A stretch of 64,000 bases of DNA from Limnohabitans radicicola (GCF_014837235.1 NZ_JACYFT010000002.1:372001-436000); one strand, 5' to 3'; shown: positions 1 to 11,269, counted from the stretch's first letter. Program-made: numbers and translations. The notes: a model not told the origin generated them from the sequence alone.

Positions 1-206
1 GTGATGCGCTGGCCGGTGCGCTCGTACTCGTCGGCGCTGGGGTAGAGCAGCTGGAAGGTCTGGCCGATCAGTTGTTCGCGGGGCACGCCAAACATTTCGC
101 ACACGCGCTGGTTGCAGTCGACCATGGTGCGGTTGCGCGAGAGCACCATGCCGATCGGGGCCAGGTCGAAAGCCAGGCGGTAATCAATTTCATGGGCTGA
201 GTTCAT
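1..206 (-). CDS. PAS-domain transcriptional regulator, N-terminal part (cut by window edge)
   Basis: Only the first 68 or so codons lie in the window. The protein starts MNSAHEIDYRLAFDLAPIG and continues through a PAS-type segment with NRTMVDCN, VCEMFG and the EQLIGQ element typical of PAS domains. A PAS domain of this type followed by a LuxR-type helix-turn-helix is a common regulator layout in Comamonadaceae, but the DNA-binding half is off the left edge, so that part is inference. The ATG at 206 is preceded by an AGGA ribosome site. The gene is divergent from scoA, and a strong palindrome at 263-284 sits between them, suggesting it controls the CoA-transferase pair and perhaps itself. Confidence 0.75.
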   Translation of the reverse strand, partial: MNSAHEIDYRLAFDLAPIGMVLSRNRTMVDCNQRVCEMFGVPREQLIGQTFQLLYPSADEYERTGQRI

Positions 207-262
207 GAGGCGTTCCTGTGACAATGCCCGGGAGCCGGTCTACGGACTCACCATTACGAAAA

Positions 263-284
263 ACTACGTATCCGAATACGTAGT
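263..284. promoter_or_regulatory. Perfect 9-bp inverted repeat, probable operator between PAS regulator and scoA
   Basis: The arms ACTACGTAT and ATACGTAGT are perfect reverse complements separated by CCGA. The site lies 36 bases before the scoA start and 57 bases before the divergent regulator start. The position and symmetry suggest a dimer-binding operator for the adjacent PAS regulator. That assignment is inference; no promoter boxes are clear enough to place. Confidence 0.6.
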
Positions 285-319
285 ATCGTAGCGTTTTCAT
301 CCACTGTCTGGAGATTGGC

Positions 320-1027
320 GTGAACAAGATTTTTCCTTCCGCAGCCGAAGCCCTCAAGGGCATCGTGGCTGACGGGCAACTCATTGGTGTGGGCGGTTTT
401 GGCCTGTGTGGCATCCCTGAAGCCCTGATCGCTGCGTTGCGCGACAGCGGCGTGCAAAACCTGACCGCGATTTCCAACAACGCGGGCGTGGACGACTTTG
501 GTCTGGGTTTGTTGCTGCAGACCCGCCAGATCAAAAAGATGATCTCGTCCTACGTGGGTGAGAACAAGGAGTTCGAGCGCCAATACCTGGCGGGCGAGCT
601 GGCCCTGGAATTCACCCCGCAGGGCACGCTGGCCGAGAAGCTGCGTGCGGGCGGCGCGGGCATCCCGGCTTTCTTCACCAAGACGGGCGTGGGCACCCTG
701 GTGGCCGAGGGCAAAGAGCTGCGCGAATTCGACGGCGAGACCTATGTGATGGAGCGTTCGCTGGTGCCCGATGTGTCGCTGGTCAAGGCGCACCGCGCCG
801 ACAAGTCCGGCAACCTGCAGTTCCGTTACACCTCGCGCAACTTCAACCCCGCTGTGGCCATGGCGGGCAAGGTCTGCGTGGTCGAGGTCGAAGAGATTGT
901 GGAAACCGGCGATATGCACCCCGACAGCGTGCACCTGCCCGGCATTTATGTGCACCGCATCGTGCTGAACAAGCACCCTGAAAAGCGCATCGAAAAACGC
1001 ACCATCACTGAAAAGGCGGGAGTCTGA
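320..1027 (+). CDS. scoA: 3-oxoacid CoA-transferase subunit A
   Basis: The 235-residue alpha subunit of a class I CoA-transferase, which moves CoA from succinyl-CoA to acetoacetate or another 3-oxoacid in the cytoplasm. The family signature [13 protein letters not shown] is near residues 28-40, and the length is normal for the split-subunit bacterial enzyme. It starts with GTG at 320 behind GGAG. The beta subunit starts one base after its stop, so the two are co-translated as a heteromeric pair. It probably feeds acetoacetate (from ketone bodies, PHB mobilisation or branched and aromatic catabolism) to acetoacetyl-CoA; the exact acid cannot be told from sequence. Confidence 0.92.
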   Translation: MNKIFPSAAEALKGIVADGQLIGVGGFGLCGIPEALIAALRDSGVQNLTAISNNAGVDDFGLGLLLQTRQIKKMISSYVGENKEFERQYLAGELALEFTPQGTLAEKLRAGGAGIPAFFTKTGVGTLVAEGKELREFDGETYVMERSLVPDVSLVKAHRADKSGNLQFRYTSRNFNPAVAMAGKVCVVEVEEIVETGDMHPDSVHLPGIYVHRIVLNKHPEKRIEKRTITEKAGV

Positions 1028-1028
1028 T

Positions 1029-1670
<642 letters not shown>

Positions 1671-1694
1671 TCGGCGCGCGTGCCCTGAAAAACC

Positions 1695-1718
1695 AAAGGC
1701 CCCGCGAGGGGCCTTTTT
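1695..1718 (+). terminator. Rho-independent terminator after scoAB
   Basis: A 9-bp stem AAAGGCCCC / GGGGCCTTT with a GCGA loop is followed by further T residues. It lies just after scoB and would also act in the reverse direction on the converging ParB-like gene, since the left arm starts with three A residues. Confidence 0.85.
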
Positions 1719-1738
1719 CATGGCGTTGAACGCCGTGT

Positions 1739-2542
1739 TCAGTGCAATTGCGCTTCGAGCTCTGCCACGCGCTCGCGCAGGGCAAGGTTTTCGGCGGTCA
1801 GCGCGGCCACGCGCTCTTGCAGCTGGCGCACTTCGTCGCCCTGCGAGGCCTGGGCTTCTGGCGCATCTTCTTTGGCTGCTTTGCGGATGACTTCGCGGAC
1901 TTTTTTAGCCGCTTGTTTGAGCTCGTCCTTGCCGCCCAGAGCCGCTTGTTTTTGCTCTTCGGCGGGCAGTATGGCCACGGCAGCGGCGGCGTTGATGGAG
2001 ATCGTGCCCGCTTTCACGGCAGCCACCAGCTCGGGCGCGGCTTGCTTCTGGATTTTTTCGATGTTCATCACCTGGCTGCTGCTCAGGCGCGCGGCCTTGG
2101 CAATGTCCGAGCGGTTCTTGAGCGGGTTGCCTTCGCCGCGGATGGCGTTGTCGCTCGCATCCACGGCTGGTGCTTCGGGGGCGTCGGTCGCACTGGCCGC
2201 CGCAGCCGCTTGTGCACGGCGCTCGGCCAGAATTTCGCGTTTGCGCAAAGCCAGCACACCGCGCTGGAAGTCCGATACGCTGCGCCGCCCCAGGTGCTGG
2301 TCGATCATCCACAAGTGCACGTCTTCCATCGATTGAAAACGCGTGTTCTGCACCGTCTGAAAGGGCAGGCCATGCTTTTGGCAGATGCCGTAGCGGTTGT
2401 GGCCGTCCACCAGCACATCGCCCCACAGCACCAGCGCATCGCGGCAGCCTTCGGCCAGAATGCTGCGCTCCAGTGCCGCATGCTCGTCTGGCGTCAAGGG
2501 GTCGATGTAGGCTTGGAGGTCTTTGTTGACGGTGATGTTCAT
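1739..2542 (-). CDS. Solitary ParB-like N-terminal-domain protein
   Basis: A 267-residue protein. Residues about 5-95 match the ParB/Srx-like N-terminal fold: VLVDGHNRYGICQKHG resembles the DG-x-x-R-x-x-A box of ParB, and the following segment MIDQHLGRRSVSDFQRG is typical of the family. The middle, about residues 140-200, holds a helix-turn-helix-like stretch (NRSDIAKAARLSSSQVMNIEK). The C-terminus, about 238-267, is a leucine-zipper-like coiled coil (QLQERVAALTAENLALRERV), suggesting dimerisation. No parA or parS is nearby, so this is not the chromosomal segregation locus. I chose the ATG at 2542 because further upstream codons run into a hairpin and tRNA-Gly. Role unknown; possibly a remnant of a plasmid or integrated element. 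Confidence 0.75.
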   Translation of the reverse strand: MNITVNKDLQAYIDPLTPDEHAALERSILAEGCRDALVLWGDVLVDGHNRYGICQKHGLPFQTVQNTRFQSMEDVHLWMIDQHLGRRSVSDFQRGVLALRKREILAERRAQAAAAASATDAPEAPAVDASDNAIRGEGNPLKNRSDIAKAARLSSSQVMNIEKIQKQAAPELVAAVKAGTISINAAAAVAILPAEEQKQAALGGKDELKQAAKKVREVIRKAAKEDAPEAQASQGDEVRQLQERVAALTAENLALRERVAELEAQLH

Positions 2543-2563
2543 GGGCGCTGGGGTCCAAATGCC

Positions 2564-2585
2564 GAAGGCCCCTTGCGGGGCCTTC
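2564..2585 (-). terminator. Hairpin between tRNA-Gly and the ParB-like gene
   Basis: A 9-bp stem GAAGGCCCC / GGGGCCTTC with a four-base loop, almost the same stem as the terminator at 1695-1718. It lies 19 bases after the tRNA 3' end and could terminate the tRNA, although the T-run on the minus strand is weak. Confidence 0.5.
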
Positions 2586-2604
2586 TTTGAGTTGGCATGA
2601 AAGC

Positions 2605-2678
2605 TGGAGCGGGTGATGGGAATCGAACCCACGTTATTTGCTTGGGAAGCAAGAGTCCTACCATTGAACGACACCCGC
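2605..2678 (-). tRNA. tRNA-Gly (anticodon CCC)
   Basis: The minus strand folds as a tRNA: acceptor GCGGGTG pairs with CACCCGC, the D arm is GTTC...GGAC, the anticodon loop is TTCCCAA, and the T arm has TGGGTTCGATTCCCA. CCA is encoded at 2605-2607. The loop gives anticodon CCC, reading GGG. The first anticodon-stem pair (C27-A43) is a mismatch. The gene lies 13 bases downstream of gabD on the same strand. Confidence 0.95.
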
Positions 2679-2691
2679 GAAGGTGTGGAGT

Positions 2692-4173
2692 TTACTTCAG
2701 GATGTCGCCCATGCAGAGGTATTTGAGTTCCACATAGTCTTCGATGCCGTGGCTGGAGCCTTCGCGGCCCAGGCCCGACTGCTTGACGCCGCCAAAAGGC
2801 ACATGCTCTGTGGCCAGGATGCCCACGTTGATGCCGACCATGCCGTACTCGAGTGCTTCGCTCACGCGGAAGATGCGGCCCACATCGCGGCTGTAGAAGT
2901 AGCTGGCCAGACCAAACTCGGTGTTGTTGGCCGCGTCAACCGCTTCTTGCTCGGTCTTGAACTTGAAGATCGGTGCAAACGGGCCAAAGGTTTCTTCCTT
3001 GGCGCAGACCATGTCGGCCGTTGCATCGGCGATCACGGTCGGCTCGAAGAACTGGCCGTCCAGGCGCTTGCCGCCCACCAGCACGCGGCCGCCTTTGGCG
3101 ATGGCGTCTTTCACGTGGCGCTCGACCTTGTCCAGCGCCGCAGGCTCGATCAGCGGGCCCTGGTTCACGCCTTCGGCAAAGCCGTTGCCGACCTTGGCGG
3201 CGGTTTTGACCTTGGCAGCGAACTTGGTCGCGAACTCTTCGTAGACGGCTTCTTGCACATAAATGCGGTTGGAGCACACGCATGTCTGGCCCGCGTTGCG
3301 GTACTTGCTGGCAAACGCACCTTCGACCGCGCTGTCGATGTCGGCGTCTTCAAACACGATGAAGGGCGCGTTGCCGCCCAGCTCGAGCGACATTTTTTTG
3401 ACTGTGGGGGCCGACTGTGCCATCAAGATGCGGCCGACCTCAGTGGAGCCGGTGAAGCTGATGTGGCGAACCACGTCGCTCGCGCACAGCACTTTGCCCA
3501 CGGCGATCGAGTTGTCGCTGTCGGCAGTGACCATGTTCAGCACGCCAGCCGGAATGCCTGCGCGGATGGCCAGCTCGGCCGCAGCCAGGGCGGTGAGCGG
3601 GGTCAGTTCGGCGGGCTTGATGATGACCGGGCAGCCTGCGGCCAAAGCAGGCGCGACTTTGCGGGTGATCATGGCCAGCGGGAAGTTCCAGGGCGTGATG
3701 GCTGCGCAAACGCCAATGGGTTGGCGCAGGACCAACAAGCGGCGGTTGTTGTCAAACTGGGGCAGGGTCTCGCCATTGATGCGCTTGGCTTCTTCGGCAA
3801 ACCACTCGACGAAGCTGGCGCCATAGGCCACTTCGCCCTTGGCTTCGGGCAGGGGCTTGCCTTGCTCGGCGGTCATGATGCGGCCCAGGTCGTCCTGGTT
3901 GGCCATCAGCAGGTCGTACCACTTGCGCAGGATGGTGCTGCGCTCTTTGGCGGTCTTGGCTTTCCAGGCGGGCCAGGCGGCGTTGGCGGCGGCAATCGCC
4001 TGTTCGGCTTCGGCAGGGCCCAGGTTGGCCACATCGGCCAGATGCGCGCCGGTGGCCGGGTCGGTCACGGCAAAGCGTTGGGTGCCCGCGACCCACTGCC
4101 CATTGATCAGGGCATCGGTCTTGAGCAGGCTGGGGTCGTTCAGCTGGGCGAGGGGGGATGTCTTCATGTCCAT
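2692..4173 (-). CDS. gabD: NAD(P)+-dependent succinate-semialdehyde dehydrogenase
   Basis: A 493-residue class I aldehyde dehydrogenase, which oxidises succinate semialdehyde to succinate in GABA and related catabolism. The NAD(P)-binding segment contains ITPWNFPLAMITRK, the general-base Glu lies in LELGGNAPF, and the nucleophile Cys lies in NAGQTCVCSNR. The second Cys two residues after the nucleophile is the redox pair known in GabD enzymes. The match to GabD is strong throughout (FASKYRNAGQTC, NTEFGLASYFYSRD, GLGREGSSHGIEDYVELKY). Glutarate semialdehyde is a possible alternative substrate. The ATG at 4173 is preceded by AGGAG. A 20-bp palindrome 16 bases upstream probably controls it. Confidence 0.92.
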   Translation of the reverse strand: MDMKTSPLAQLNDPSLLKTDALINGQWVAGTQRFAVTDPATGAHLADVANLGPAEAEQAIAAANAAWPAWKAKTAKERSTILRKWYDLLMANQDDLGRIMTAEQGKPLPEAKGEVAYGASFVEWFAEEAKRINGETLPQFDNNRRLLVLRQPIGVCAAITPWNFPLAMITRKVAPALAAGCPVIIKPAELTPLTALAAAELAIRAGIPAGVLNMVTADSDNSIAVGKVLCASDVVRHISFTGSTEVGRILMAQSAPTVKKMSLELGGNAPFIVFEDADIDSAVEGAFASKYRNAGQTCVCSNRIYVQEAVYEEFATKFAAKVKTAAKVGNGFAEGVNQGPLIEPAALDKVERHVKDAIAKGGRVLVGGKRLDGQFFEPTVIADATADMVCAKEETFGPFAPIFKFKTEQEAVDAANNTEFGLASYFYSRDVGRIFRVSEALEYGMVGINVGILATEHVPFGGVKQSGLGREGSSHGIEDYVELKYLCMGDILK

Positions 4174-4188
4174 GGGGGTCTCCTGAAA

Positions 4189-4208
4189 TTATTTAACCTG
4201 TTAAATAA
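4189..4208. promoter_or_regulatory. Perfect 9-bp inverted repeat upstream of gabD, probable operator
   Basis: TTATTTAAC and GTTAAATAA are perfect reverse complements separated by two bases. The site begins 16 bases before the gabD start codon, where it would overlap the promoter or leader. Palindromes of this kind are bound by GntR-, MarR- or TetR-type dimers; no such regulator gene is adjacent, so the partner is unknown. Confidence 0.6.
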
Positions 4209-4286
4209 ATTGTGCCATGCTTTGGAGCTTATCGCAGGGGGCCGCCGCTGGCTGTCACCGAGACAACCCTGAGCCGGGGTGAAACT

Positions 4287-4292
4287 TATAAT
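4287..4292 (+). promoter_or_regulatory. Candidate -10 box of alaS
   Basis: A TATAAT hexamer ends 29 bases before the alaS ATG. The expected -35 region has no good consensus match, so this rests on the -10 alone. Confidence 0.4.
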
Positions 4293-4321
4293 GGCCGGTT
4301 GCACTTCAAGCAGACAAAAAC

Positions 4322-6979
<2,658 letters not shown>

Positions 6980-6984
6980 CGCGC

Positions 6985-7554
6985 ATGCTGCTTTCTGTAG
7001 GAGCCGCGCCCACGCGGCGATGGTTTGCAAGGCTTTTCGCGGCGAGGGCGCCGTTCCTACAAGTCGCTGTGCTGCTGTCGTGCTTGCCACTGGCCGCCCA
7101 TGCGCAGTTCCAGAAAACCCCATGGCCGTCCGCGCAAGCCAGTCCGGTCATTGACCTGATGGACCTGCAGGGCCAGCGCTGGACGAATGAGCGCCTCAAA
7201 GGGCGAACCGTGGTGCTCAACTTTTGGGCCACCTGGTGCGCCCCCTGCAAGGAAGAAATGCCCTCGCTGCAAACCCTGCACGAGTTGGGCGGCGGTGAGC
7301 CGGTGGTCATGGGCGTGAATGTCCGCGAGACCGCCAGCCATGTGAAACGCTACGTTCAAGCCACGGGCATCGGTTTTCCGGTGGCGCTGGATCCGCAAGG
7401 CGATCTGGCGCGGCGCTGGGGCGTGAGCGTGTACCCGACCACCTTTTTGATCGGGCCTGATGGCCGCGTGCGCTGGCGCATCCAGGGTGAGGTGGACTGG
7501 ACCGGGGCAGAGGCGGACCGCTGGCTGAATTCACTGTCCAGCGCACGGCCCTGA
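6985..7554 (+). CDS. TlpA-like periplasmic thioredoxin-fold protein
   Basis: A protein of up to 189 residues with a thioredoxin-like fold, probably a periplasmic disulfide reductase of the TlpA/ResA type. The active site is FWATWCAPCKEEMPS, with CxxC near residues 83-86, and VYPTTFLIGPDG carries the cis-Pro element. A hydrophobic segment ending LLSCLPLAAHA near residue 40 looks like a signal peptide. The ATG at 6985 is five bases after alaS and has no ribosome site, and its first 25 codons are encoded by a REP-like inverted repeat (6996-7061). The true start may therefore be a later GTG or TTG, or the repeat has supplied a new N-terminus. Confidence 0.8.
   Translation: MLLSVGAAPTRRWFARLFAARAPFLQVAVLLSCLPLAAHAQFQKTPWPSAQASPVIDLMDLQGQRWTNERLKGRTVVLNFWATWCAPCKEEMPSLQTLHELGGGEPVVMGVNVRETASHVKRYVQATGIGFPVALDPQGDLARRWGVSVYPTTFLIGPDGRVRWRIQGEVDWTGAEADRWLNSLSSARP
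6996..7061. repeat. REP-like inverted repeat, copy A
   Basis: The element is bounded by TGTAGGA and TCCTACA, with an internal GC-rich stem, as in bacterial REP/BIME palindromes. Its right half (7020-7061) is closely similar to 20247-20290. It lies wholly inside the 5' end of the TlpA-like gene. Confidence 0.7.
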
Positions 7555-7722
7555 GCGCGCTCGGGGGCTGATCCGGTCAGCGCCCCAACCGGGATGCCGG
7601 ATAATCACGGTGCCCGGCGCACCGCGCCCGGTGACCTGCCTTCGGGGCATTGGCGGTTTCCGATACGGAATCTCGCCTTGCATGTGCCGACAGGTCTTTC
7701 GTCAAATACCGGAGTTCCAGAC

Positions 7723-8838
7723 ATGATCCCCGTTCGCCGTTCCTTGCTCAAAGGGGGCGCCTCGCTGGGCGCGCTCATCGCCGCGCCCGCCGTGTTGCGT
7801 GCCCAGACCTCAACTTCCACCGATCGCCGCTTTGAGCCCCTGCCAGGCCAGTGGCGCACTTTCGACATCACCACCCGTGTGGAGTTGGCCGATCCTGTCG
7901 GTCCCACACGCGTGTGGTTGCCTGTGCCCAGCATCAACACCGACTGGCAGCAATCGCTGGAGAGCAGCTACCAGAGCAATGGCAGCGCCCGCATGCTCAG
8001 CGACGGTGTGGAAGGCGCGCGCGTGCTCTTCGCTGAATTTGCGGATGGTGTGAAGCCGGTGGTGGAAATCACCAGCCGTGTGCGCACCCGCAACCGGGCT
8101 GATTTGACGACCCCCGCACGCGCCTTTCAGCGCGAAGACGCTGCCACCCTGCGCCACTACACCCGTGCCACGGCCTTGTTGCCCGTCGATGGCATCGTGC
8201 GCCAGACGGCGTTGAAGGCCACACAAGGGGCCAAGACCGACGCTGACAAAGCGCGGGCCATTTACGACTGGGTGGTCGCCAACGCCTGGCGCGAGCCCAA
8301 GGTGCGCGGCTGCGGTGAGGGCGACATCAAGACCATGCTGGAGACGGGCAACCTGGGCGGCAAGTGTGCCGACATCAACGCGCTTTTCGTGGGCCTGTGC
8401 CGTTCGGTGGGCGTGCCCGCACGCGATGTGTACGGCATCCGCCTGGTGCCCTCGGCCTTTGGCTACAAGGAGCTGTCAGGCAACCCGGCCAGCCTCAAGG
8501 GTGCGCAGCACTGCCGCGCCGAGGTCTACCTGCAAGCCCACGGTTGGGTGGCGATGGACCCGGCCGATGTGGCCAAGGTCATGCGACTGGAAACGCCCGA
8601 ATGGCTCAAGAGCACCAGCCATGGCGTCGTCGCTCCCGTCTACAAGCATTTGTTTGGCGGCTGGGAAGGCAACTGGCTGGGCTGGAACACCGCCCACGAC
8701 CTGAAGCTGCCTGGCGCCAAAGAGGGCATGCTCAACTTCCTGATGTACCCGGTGGCCGAAACCAGTGAGGGGCGTGTGGATTCCTACGCGCCGGACAGCT
8801 TCAAGTACACGATTTCCGCCAAGGAAATCATCGGCTGA
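7723..8838 (+). CDS. Tat-exported transglutaminase-like protein
   Basis: A 371-residue protein. The N-terminus MIPVRRSLLKGGASLGALI is a twin-arginine-type signal ending near LRAQ, so export to the periplasm is likely. The transglutaminase core spans about residues 170-300: the catalytic Cys lies in NLGGKCADINALF, followed by GVPARDVYGIRL, with His in QHCRAEVYL and Asp in GWVAMDPADV, giving a complete Cys-His-Asp triad. Proteins of this family are peptidases or amidases more often than cross-linkers; the substrate is unknown. The ATG at 7723 has GGAG upstream. It stands alone, converging on the RluA-type gene. Confidence 0.85.
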   Translation: MIPVRRSLLKGGASLGALIAAPAVLRAQTSTSTDRRFEPLPGQWRTFDITTRVELADPVGPTRVWLPVPSINTDWQQSLESSYQSNGSARMLSDGVEGARVLFAEFADGVKPVVEITSRVRTRNRADLTTPARAFQREDAATLRHYTRATALLPVDGIVRQTALKATQGAKTDADKARAIYDWVVANAWREPKVRGCGEGDIKTMLETGNLGGKCADINALFVGLCRSVGVPARDVYGIRLVPSAFGYKELSGNPASLKGAQHCRAEVYLQAHGWVAMDPADVAKVMRLETPEWLKSTSHGVVAPVYKHLFGGWEGNWLGWNTAHDLKLPGAKEGMLNFLMYPVAETSEGRVDSYAPDSFKYTISAKEIIG

Positions 8839-8849
8839 TCCAGGCCGTG

Positions 8850-9767
8850 TCAGGGACGGATGCGCAGATTCCGCTCGCTCGTGAAGTGCCGTGACTGACC
8901 CGTGACCGGGTCGGTGAAGGTCACGCTGCGGGCGAGCAGCTGCAATGGCTGACGGAAATCCTCTGCGTCATCGGGCCCCTTGAGCACCTTGGGGTAGAAC
9001 TGGTCGCTCTCGATGGGCGTGCCCAGCGCCAGCATGTGCACCCTCAACTGGTGCCGTTTGCCGGTGACCGGAGACAGCTCATAGAGTGCATGCTCGCCAG
9101 CTTCCCGCAGCAAGCGGACGTGGGTTTCGCTGTTGGGCTCGCCTGCCACTTCACGCATGCGAAAGAACAATGCGTCTTCTTCGAGCCGACTGCGGTGCAC
9201 CTGCGGCAGGATTGCACCCGCGGGTCGGGCGGCCACCGCTTCGTAGGTCTTGTGAACGCGCCGATCACGGAACAGGGCCTGGTAGGCGTTGCGGTCTTGT
9301 GGCTGTTTGCTCAGCAGCACCAGACCTGCGGTTTCGCGGTCGATGCGGTGGATGGGTGACAGGTCAGCGCAGCCGGTTTGGCGCTTGAGCCTGACCAGCA
9401 GGCTTTGCTGCACGTATTTGCCTGATGGGGTGACGGGCATGAAATGGGGCTTGTCGGCCACCAGCAGGTGTTCATCCTCGAACACGATGGTTTCATGCTC
9501 TGGCAGTTCGGGCTCGTCTTCGACGCTGCGGTAGTAGTACAGGCGCTGCCCGCTGGCGTAGGCTTGGGCCTCCACGACCGGTTGGCCGTTTTCCTGGAGT
9601 ACCTGGCCTGATGCGATGCGCTCAGCCCAAGCCTGCCGCGTGACCACGGGCAAGCGCTCGGCCAGAAAATCCAGCACGGTGGGCCAGTGTCCTGCAGGCA
9701 AAGCCACCATGCTCGGGCTCACGCCCGTGCGCATTGGGATGTTGGGGTTGCGTGGCGGCCGGGCCAT
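8850..9767 (-). CDS. RluA-family RNA pseudouridine synthase
   Basis: A 305-residue cytoplasmic enzyme that isomerises uridine to pseudouridine in rRNA or tRNA. The catalytic motif HRIDRETAGLVLL, near residue 142, contains the essential Asp. LLVADKPHFMPVTPSG and HQLRVHMLALGTPI are further family motifs. The first 80 residues resemble an S4-like RNA-binding region. The subgroup (RluA, RluC, TruC or other) cannot be settled without alignment. It is followed by no obvious partner and lies 23 bases downstream of trmB on the same strand, so the two are probably co-transcribed as an RNA-modification pair. Confidence 0.88.
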   Translation of the reverse strand: MARPPRNPNIPMRTGVSPSMVALPAGHWPTVLDFLAERLPVVTRQAWAERIASGQVLQENGQPVVEAQAYASGQRLYYYRSVEDEPELPEHETIVFEDEHLLVADKPHFMPVTPSGKYVQQSLLVRLKRQTGCADLSPIHRIDRETAGLVLLSKQPQDRNAYQALFRDRRVHKTYEAVAARPAGAILPQVHRSRLEEDALFFRMREVAGEPNSETHVRLLREAGEHALYELSPVTGKRHQLRVHMLALGTPIESDQFYPKVLKGPDDAEDFRQPLQLLARSVTFTDPVTGQSRHFTSERNLRIRP

Positions 9768-9790
9768 GCGTGCTTCTCAGGCGAGTGAGG

Positions 9791-10510
9791 TCAAACCCGG
9801 CGGAACACCAGATCCCAGACGCCGTGACCGAGCTTGATCCCCCGGTTTTCGAACTTGGTCAGGGGTCGGTAATCCGGTTTGGCCGCAAAGCCATCGGCTG
9901 CGTCGCTGGTGTTGGCCAGCATGGGTTCGGCGCTGAGCACTTGCAGCATTTGCTCGGCATAGGGTTGCCAGTCGGTGGCCAGGTGCAGGTAGCCCCCGGT
10001 TCGGATGTGCTTGGCCAGCCGCTCGATGAAAGGCGACTGGATCAGGCGGCGCTTGTGGTGGCGGCTTTTGTGCCAAGGGTCCGGAAAGAAGATGTGCACA
10101 CCGTCCAGGCTGTCTTCGCCCAGCATGTGGTCCATGACCTCCACCGCGTCGTGCTGCACGATGCGGATGTTGCCAATGCTTTCTTCGCCGCAGCGCTTGA
10201 GCAGGGCGCCCACACCCGGTTCATGCACTTCGCAGCACAGGAAGTTGTCACCCGGGCGCACATGCGCGATTTTGGCCGTGGCGTCGCCCATGCCAAAACC
10301 GATCTCCAGAATCAGCGGCGCATTCCGGCCAAAGGCGGCCTGCACATCAAGGCGCTCAGCGCTGTAGGGGATCAGGAACTGCGGCCCGAACTGCTCGAAC
10401 GCCCGAATTTGCCCCGAGCCCATTCGCCCGGCGCGCAGCACATAGGTCTTGATGGTGCGCATGAAGGGCGCGTCGGCCTGGGCTTCGGGTGTGTGTTCGG
10501 ACGTGGTCAT
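9791..10510 (-). CDS. trmB: tRNA (guanine-N7-)-methyltransferase
   Basis: A 239-residue SAM-dependent enzyme that makes m7G at position 46 of tRNA. The SAM-binding motif [15 protein letters not shown] lies near residue 63, followed by [11 protein letters not shown], and the catalytic region [16 protein letters not shown] is diagnostic of TrmB. The C-terminus ends in a [17 protein letters not shown] tail typical of the family. The ATG at 10510 gives the standard length. Confidence 0.95.
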   Translation of the reverse strand: MTTSEHTPEAQADAPFMRTIKTYVLRAGRMGSGQIRAFEQFGPQFLIPYSAERLDVQAAFGRNAPLILEIGFGMGDATAKIAHVRPGDNFLCCEVHEPGVGALLKRCGEESIGNIRIVQHDAVEVMDHMLGEDSLDGVHIFFPDPWHKSRHHKRRLIQSPFIERLAKHIRTGGYLHLATDWQPYAEQMLQVLSAEPMLANTSDAADGFAAKPDYRPLTKFENRGIKLGHGVWDLVFRRV

Positions 10511-10566
10511 GGACGGATCGGAGGGGTTTCGCAAAGCTTTCGATTATCGCGGGTCTGCTGCCCGGC

Positions 10567-11034
10567 TCAGGCTGCTGCGAACGGGTTGATCAGCTGCACC
10601 CCTGCCAACACTTCGCCAGTGCCCATGTCTTCGGTCAGCAGCACCGCGCAGCCTGCAATGTGGGCGCTGGCAACGATCAAGGCGTCCCAGTAGCTCAGGC
10701 TGTGTTTTTGGAGCAGCACCAACGCCAGGTCCACGGTCTCCAGTGTCACCGCAGACAGGTCCAGCTGGCGGTAGCAATGCAGCTGCTCACGCAGGTGCTC
10801 ATGCGGCAAGCCCAGCTTGCGCAGACCGACCTGGATGTATTCATTGAGCACCTGCGTGGACAGCACACCCAGACGCTCAAAGCGCAAGTGCCTGAGCAAA
10901 TTGATGGCGATGCGCTGCTTGCGGGGCTCGTCGGTGCTGTCGGCATAGACCAGCACGGTGGTGTCGATGAAACAGCGTGTCTTGGGCAGGGCCAACAGCT
11001 GCGACCAAGGGGGTGTGGGTTCAGCCGCGATCAT
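10567..11034 (-). CDS. vapC: VapC-like PIN-domain toxin
   Basis: A 155-residue PIN-domain protein, probably a sequence-specific endoribonuclease toxin. The acidic residues of the active site are visible as FIDTTVLVYAD near residue 23, LNEYIQ, SYWDALIVASA and LLTEDM. It overlaps the antitoxin gene by 14 bases on the same strand, which is the standard toxin-antitoxin layout. The first 15 residues are not part of the PIN fold, so the start could be slightly later. Confidence 0.85.
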   Translation of the reverse strand: MIAAEPTPPWSQLLALPKTRCFIDTTVLVYADSTDEPRKQRIAINLLRHLRFERLGVLSTQVLNEYIQVGLRKLGLPHEHLREQLHCYRQLDLSAVTLETVDLALVLLQKHSLSYWDALIVASAHIAGCAVLLTEDMGTGEVLAGVQLINPFAAA

Positions 11035-11248
11035 GGACGGCGTCCCGGTCGAACTTCCAGCCCTGGAGGCGACCGCCGCCGCTCAGGCAGCGCTGCTCCC
11101 AGGCTTGCCATTCGGTGGTTTGTCTTTCTTGACCCGCCAGTTGCTCCAGGTAGTCGCGCACGGCCTGGTTTAGGCTTTTGCCCATTTTCCGGGCCGCTTC
11201 ACGGGCCGCCTCGGCCACGCGCTCGTCGACGGACAAAGTGATGTTCAT
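11021..11248 (-). CDS. vapB: VapB-like antitoxin, probable ribbon-helix-helix
   Basis: A 75-residue protein. MNITLSVDERVAEAAREAA followed by KMGKSLNQAVRDYLEQL fits a ribbon-helix-helix DNA-binding N-terminus. The C-terminal 35 residues are Trp- and Gly-rich and probably clasp the toxin. The ATG at 11248 has AAGGA upstream. The inverted repeat at 11270-11282 just before the gene is a likely autoregulatory operator. Assigned as antitoxin partly from context. Confidence 0.8.
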   Translation of the reverse strand: MNITLSVDERVAEAAREAARKMGKSLNQAVRDYLEQLAGQERQTTEWQAWEQRCLSGGGRLQGWKFDRDAVHDRG

Positions 11249-11269
11249 GACTTTTTCCTTTTTTAATCG

